DNA of 64,000 nt, from the NCBI RefSeq assembly GCF_011039085.1, contig NZ_JAAKEI010000003.1, forward strand, positions 1 to 64,000, written 5' to 3'. The position numbers were made by a program, and so were the translations under genes. Under the pieces are notes generated by a model, which worked only from the letters and a program-made list of their open reading frames with translations, was not told where the DNA came from and ran no database searches. Origin of the DNA: Desulfovibrio sp. ZJ369. GTDB taxonomy: Bacteria; Desulfobacterota; Desulfovibrionia; Desulfovibrionales; Desulfovibrionaceae. Shown here piece after piece: positions 60,690 to 64,000 of the stretch (its first letter is position 1; each line of letters opens with the position of its first letter).

Positions 60690-61931
60690 ATGTCCGTTAC
60701 GTCTCCGCAGGAAAAGCCGTGGGCCCTGATTCTGGCGGCCGGACAAGGCAGCCGCCTGTCCGCCGTCACCGCCGGATGCGCCAAACAGTTTCTGCCTTGG
60801 CGCGGCGCGCCGCTCTATTGGCACGCCGCCCGCGCCATGAGCCGCAGCGCCGCTGTGGCCGGATTGGTTGTTGTTTTTCCTGAAAATCAACTTGCGCAAG
60901 CCGAGGAACAACTGCGCGCTCTCTGCCGCAACGAAGACCTGGGCTTGCCCTGCCTGGCGGTCGCAGGCGGCAGACAGCGCCAGGATTCCGTGCGCCTGGG
61001 TCTTGCCGCCCTTCCCGTGCGCGCGCGTTTTGTGCTGATTCATGACGGGGCCAGGCCATTTTTGAGCCCTGCGCTGGTGCGGAGCGTCTGCGAAGAGTTG
61101 CGCCGTGGAGCGCGCGCGGTGGTTCCCGCTCTGCCTGTCACTGATACTATCAAGCTGGTTGAGGACGGGCGCGTGACCGCAACTCTGCCCCGGGAGCGGC
61201 TGGCAGCCGTTCAAACGCCGCAGGGCTTTGATCTGGCGCTTTTACGCCAGGCGCACCAGCACGCGCTCCGCACGTCCCTGGCCGTCACTGACGATGCCTC
61301 GCTGATCGAAGCTCTGGGCCAGGTGGTGCGGATTATTCCCGGTGAGGCGACCAACGTGAAAATCACATATCCCGAAGACATGGCGTTGCTGCAGGCTCCG
61401 CAAATGCCGCTCCGGCCGCGCGTGGGCATGGGCTACGACGTGCATCGCTATGGCGCGGGCCGTCCCCTGAAACTGGGCGGCGTGCTCATTCCGGGCGCGC
61501 CGGAGGTTCTGGCCCATTCGGACGGCGATGTGCTCTTGCATGCGCTGATGGACGCGCTTCTGGGCTGCGCGGGCCTGGGCGACATCGGCTGCCACTTTCC
61601 CGACACTGACGCCCGCTTTGAAGGCATTTCATCGGCCATTCTGCTGGATCGGGTTCTGGAAATGACCCGCGCTGCCGGGCTGACGCTTGAGCACGCGGAT
61701 CTGACAATCGTGGCGCAAGCTCCCCGCCTTGCGCCGTTTCGCGAAGAAATACGCAAAAATCTGTGCCGCCTTCTGGATCTGCCCAAAGAGCAGGTCAATC
61801 TCAAGGCCAGCACCGAAGAGAGGCTCGGCTTTACCGGCCGGGTCGAAGGCATCAAGGTTTACGCCGTGGTCAGCGCGCTGGCCGCTCCCCTGCCCCGGCC
61901 GCATGCCGCCTCCTGTGGCCGCGATTTCTGA
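60690..61931 (+). CDS. ispDF: Bifunctional IspD/IspF isoprenoid enzyme
   Basis: This 413-aa fusion has an N-terminal cytidylyltransferase (WALILAAGQGSRLSA; VLIHDGARPFL; VPALPVTDTIK) and a C-terminal MECDP synthase (VGMGYDVHRYG; AHSDGDVLLHALMDALLG; KASTEERLGFTGR). The two steps flank the IspE kinase in the MEP pathway. Fused IspDF is common in this and some other groups. The ATG at 60690 has AGAGG upstream. Confidence 0.96.
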   Translation: MSVTSPQEKPWALILAAGQGSRLSAVTAGCAKQFLPWRGAPLYWHAARAMSRSAAVAGLVVVFPENQLAQAEEQLRALCRNEDLGLPCLAVAGGRQRQDSVRLGLAALPVRARFVLIHDGARPFLSPALVRSVCEELRRGARAVVPALPVTDTIKLVEDGRVTATLPRERLAAVQTPQGFDLALLRQAHQHALRTSLAVTDDASLIEALGQVVRIIPGEATNVKITYPEDMALLQAPQMPLRPRVGMGYDVHRYGAGRPLKLGGVLIPGAPEVLAHSDGDVLLHALMDALLGCAGLGDIGCHFPDTDARFEGISSAILLDRVLEMTRAAGLTLEHADLTIVAQAPRLAPFREEIRKNLCRLLDLPKEQVNLKASTEERLGFTGRVEGIKVYAVVSALAAPLPRPHAASCGRDF

Positions 61932-61987
61932 TTGCCGCAAAAAGGCCGCCCATGCACGCCGAACGCCATCGCCCCTGGGTTGCGCAT

Positions 61988-62038
61988 TAGAGCATTTTCT
62001 CTTTGAAAATGCTCTAGTTTCATTGGCAAACCGCTCTA
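61988..62038. repeat. TAGAGC repeat, short 51-bp form
   Basis: The hairpin TAGAGCATTTTCTCTTTG...GAAAATGCTCTA (61988-62016) is followed by a half-copy ending CAAACCGCTCTA (62038). The halves match the left end of 26486-26626 and the right end of 18604-18753 respectively. It lies between genes and overlaps no stop codon. Confidence 0.75.
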
Positions 62039-62093
62039 CTGTGCGCGAAATATCCTGCAACCCCCGGCAAAATATGCGCGTTTTGCGGAGCTG

Positions 62094-62123
62094 TTGACGA
62101 ATCTTGCCGCAACAGCGTATCCT
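62094..62123 (+). promoter_or_regulatory. Possible promoter of the STAS gene
   Basis: TTGACG (62094-62099), an 18-base spacer and TATCCT (62118-62123) lie about 107 bases before the STAS gene start. Confidence 0.4.
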
Positions 62124-62230
62124 TCAGCAAACTCGCGGCAAGGAATCAGGCACGATCCTGCGGGCATCGCGCCCCAGAGCCGCGGAATTTTCAGCACATG
62201 CTGTGACCCGACTGCTCAGGAGGCTCAGCC

Positions 62231-62584
62231 ATGTTTACTTTGTTTGCAGAGTCTCACAGGGATGTAACCATAGTGCGCCTGTCCGGCGACATGCTGCTGG
62301 CTGACGTGGCTCAGCTCAACCAGGAACTGGATCAATATCTGCTGGCGCCCGACGTATCGCAAATAGTGCTTGATCTCAGCCGTATCGAACGGGTGGATAC
62401 GTCCGGGCTGGGCGTTCTGGTAAGCGAGAGTACGAAAGTCCGCAATATGGGGCGCAGGCTGATCCTTCTTACTCCTTCCCCACAGGTGGCACAACTTTTG
62501 AAAGAAGCGGAGATAGAAGGTTTTTTCCCCACCTTTGAAAGTGAGGAAGAACTGAATGGCTATATCCCCAATGCGGCGGAATAA
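62231..62584 (+). CDS. STAS-domain anti-sigma factor antagonist
   Basis: This 117-aa protein is a single STAS domain (VTIVRLSGDMLLADVAQLNQ, LDLSRIERVDTSGLGVLVS) with the phosphorylatable Ser58 in DTSGL. Such proteins respond to an anti-sigma kinase and phosphatase. No kinase or phosphatase gene is in the window. AGGAGG lies about eight bases before the ATG at 62231. The next gene, a FapA-like protein, begins 98 bases later. Confidence 0.9.
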   Translation: MFTLFAESHRDVTIVRLSGDMLLADVAQLNQELDQYLLAPDVSQIVLDLSRIERVDTSGLGVLVSESTKVRNMGRRLILLTPSPQVAQLLKEAEIEGFFPTFESEEELNGYIPNAAE

Positions 62585-62682
62585 AAGCGTTGGCGCAAAA
62601 GGCCGGAATGTCGGCTGTGCCCCACGGGCTTGAGCGGCAAACCGGCGGCGGCAGTTTTTGCAACGCAGACGGAGGGGGCAGC

Positions 62683-63816
62683 GTGCAATACTATTTGCGG
62701 CATTATTTCAATCCTGACTTTGATCACCTTCACCTCAAACCGTGCGGGGAAGGCGACGCTTCAAACATTTACTGCCTCGGCTATGTGCAGAATGTGATTG
62801 ACGGCCAGGTTCTGGCTGAAATCATCCCCCTGGAAGAAGCCGGCCCCAACCCCGACCCCCGGCATGTGCTGCAGAAACCTGTCCTGCCTGCGGGCATCAA
62901 TACGCGCGTGGATCCCGCGCATCCCAACTATCTGCTTGCCGCGGCCAATGGCTATGTCTTTTATGATGAAGACAGAATCACGGTCAAATGCCTGCTCAAT
63001 GTTCGGCAGGATATAAGCTTTCAGACCGGCAACATCTTTTTTGTGGGCGATATGGCCGTGCACGGCTCCGTGCGGGCAGGCTTTTCCGTGCAGGCCAACA
63101 ACATCCGGATCATGGGCATGGTTGAAGGCGGGGTTGTGCGCGCCCGCCGCGATCTGATGCTGGACGGAGGCGCCCGCGGCGGCGCCGGGCAGCACTGCCT
63201 GGTGGATGCCGGAGGCAAGCTGCTCGCGCCTTTTCTTGAAAAAGTCGAGGCCCGCACCCGCGGCAACATGGTTGTTGCGAAATACTGCCTGTACTCCACG
63301 GTCTACGCCGGAGCCAGCATGGTGGTGCGCGATCAGGTTTACGGCAGCGCCATCAATGCGTACGGCAGCGTGTATGTGGGCAAGCAACTGGGCAACAAGG
63401 CCGCCATTTCCACCAAAGTATATCTCGGCTATGACCCCGCGAGAATCCGGCACCTGGAAAAGATTGACGGCATTATTGCAAGCCAGTCCCAGGCCATTAC
63501 GCATCTCAGGGCCGTGGTCGGTCATTTGCCGCCCGACGCCGGGGAAGCCAGCCAAAAGCTGGCCCGCCTGACCAGGCAGCGTGAACAGTTGATGCAACGG
63601 CGCGCTGAGTTGGGGGCCAAGCTGCATCTTGATGAAAATTACATGCAGAACTGCCGCCTGATGGTGCCGGGCAAGGTTTTCCCCGGAGTGGAGATTTCCA
63701 TCGGCCAGGCGTTTATGCTGGTTGAGCAGCCATATGAAAATGTGCTTTTCCGCTTGAGCTATGACGACATCATAGTGGAACCTCTGCCGCCTGCCGCTGC
63801 CAAGGGCAAAAAATAA
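62683..63816 (+). CDS. FapA/DUF342 family protein
   Basis: This 377-aa protein has the DUF342 beta-helix features: VFYDEDRITVKCLLNVRQDI, GNIFFVGDMAVHGSVRAGFSVQANNIRIMGMVEGG, NMVVAKYCLYSTVYAGAS. A helical hairpin (residues ~265-330) follows, then a C-terminal beta part (YENVLFRLSYDDIIVEPLPP). The family's role is unclear. The GTG at 62683 has GGAGGGGG about four bases upstream and begins at the conserved VQYYLRHYFNPDFDH; TTG 62590 and ATG 62608 are weaker starts. Confidence 0.85.
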   Translation: MQYYLRHYFNPDFDHLHLKPCGEGDASNIYCLGYVQNVIDGQVLAEIIPLEEAGPNPDPRHVLQKPVLPAGINTRVDPAHPNYLLAAANGYVFYDEDRITVKCLLNVRQDISFQTGNIFFVGDMAVHGSVRAGFSVQANNIRIMGMVEGGVVRARRDLMLDGGARGGAGQHCLVDAGGKLLAPFLEKVEARTRGNMVVAKYCLYSTVYAGASMVVRDQVYGSAINAYGSVYVGKQLGNKAAISTKVYLGYDPARIRHLEKIDGIIASQSQAITHLRAVVGHLPPDAGEASQKLARLTRQREQLMQRRAELGAKLHLDENYMQNCRLMVPGKVFPGVEISIGQAFMLVEQPYENVLFRLSYDDIIVEPLPPAAAKGKK

Positions 63817-64000
63817 TGAAGCCGGAAGCAGAGCCGCTTTTTGAGGCTGTCTGCCGCGGGCCAGAGGGCAAGCCCGCCGGACGGCCCGCGGATGTCATTG
63901 CCTGTGTCGCGGGCCGCCGCTTCGCCATGCTGGCGCCGGGCGGCCCGGAGCGGGAAAAGGCGTGCGTTGAGAGCATTGCGCCGGAGCAATGGCGCGACAG
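63816..64000 (+). CDS. Unidentified protein, N-terminal part (partial)
   Basis: An ATG overlapping the previous stop codon (TAATG) opens a frame to the window end: MKPEAEPLFEAVCRGPEGKP, later DVIACVAGRRFAMLAPGGPE. The translational coupling supports a real gene in the same operon as the DUF342 gene. The 61 visible residues show no motif that I recognise. Confidence 0.6.
   Translation, partial: MKPEAEPLFEAVCRGPEGKPAGRPADVIACVAGRRFAMLAPGGPEREKACVESIAPEQWRD

Overview
The window looks like a Desulfovibrio-type (Desulfovibrionaceae) chromosome. Reasons: the order rpoN, long hpf, rapZ and mannose-family PTS EII genes; an S1-domain gene next to a Do-type protease; a fused IspDF; and a tmRNA whose encoded tag reads ANNDYDYAYAA, which I recall for D. 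desulfuricans. The genus call is an inference from content and order; no search was run.

Layout. Bases 1-2016 are accessory: the end of a phage-like gene, a P22-type antirepressor and a BrnT/BrnA toxin-antitoxin pair, bounded and split by direct repeats. Bases 2772-25262 are mostly housekeeping: S1 protein and HtrA/Do protease; an ArsR regulator, ArsP-like permease and thioredoxin-like protein; tmRNA; recN; two peptide-type ABC permeases; an RdgC-like protein encoded as two separate halves; a pseudouridine synthase; phosphoglucomutase; L28; a rhomboid-like membrane protein; UDP-glucose dehydrogenase; acpS-nnrD/E-tsaE-lysC; an ACT-domain protein and tatA. Bases 25501-26332 hold an IS fragment and a HicAB pair.

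Bases 26624-49861 are a degraded prophage read entirely on the minus strand. Its head module is lambda-like (terminase, W-like, portal B, protease C with a probable internal scaffold start, D, E, FII-like, Z). Its tail is P2-like and contractile (sheath, tube, E/E', tape measure). It also carries a lysis cassette, a BrnT/XRE toxin-antitoxin pair, a ParB-like plus methyltransferase-like pair, a primase and an SF3 helicase. No integrase, repressor, baseplate or tail-fibre gene is present. The tape-measure gene has an in-frame repeat insertion and ends on a repeat element, so tail genes were probably lost at that point. A tRNA-Arg(CCT) lies just beyond the other end.

Bases 50353-63816 return to core genes: PTS EIIC (frameshifted), EIIB, EIIA, rapZ, hpf, rpoN, pyrG, a PurQ-like protein, a Nif3-like protein, a zinc-ribbon coiled-coil protein, RNase P RNA, ispDF, a STAS protein and a FapA/DUF342 protein.

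The most unusual signals are: (1) a dispersed palindromic repeat with TAGAG...CTCTA ends, where four of six copies place their terminal TAG on a gene's stop codon, including the prophage tape measure and the first half of the split rdgC; (2) a symmetric array of inverted iterons beside an AT-rich stretch between the phage primase and helicase genes, a candidate replication origin; (3) a T9 tract that frameshifts the PTS EIIC gene; (4) small regulator or toxin operons whose promoters imply leaderless mRNAs; (5) a promoter-plus-terminator unit before the Nif3-like gene that may be a small RNA or attenuator.
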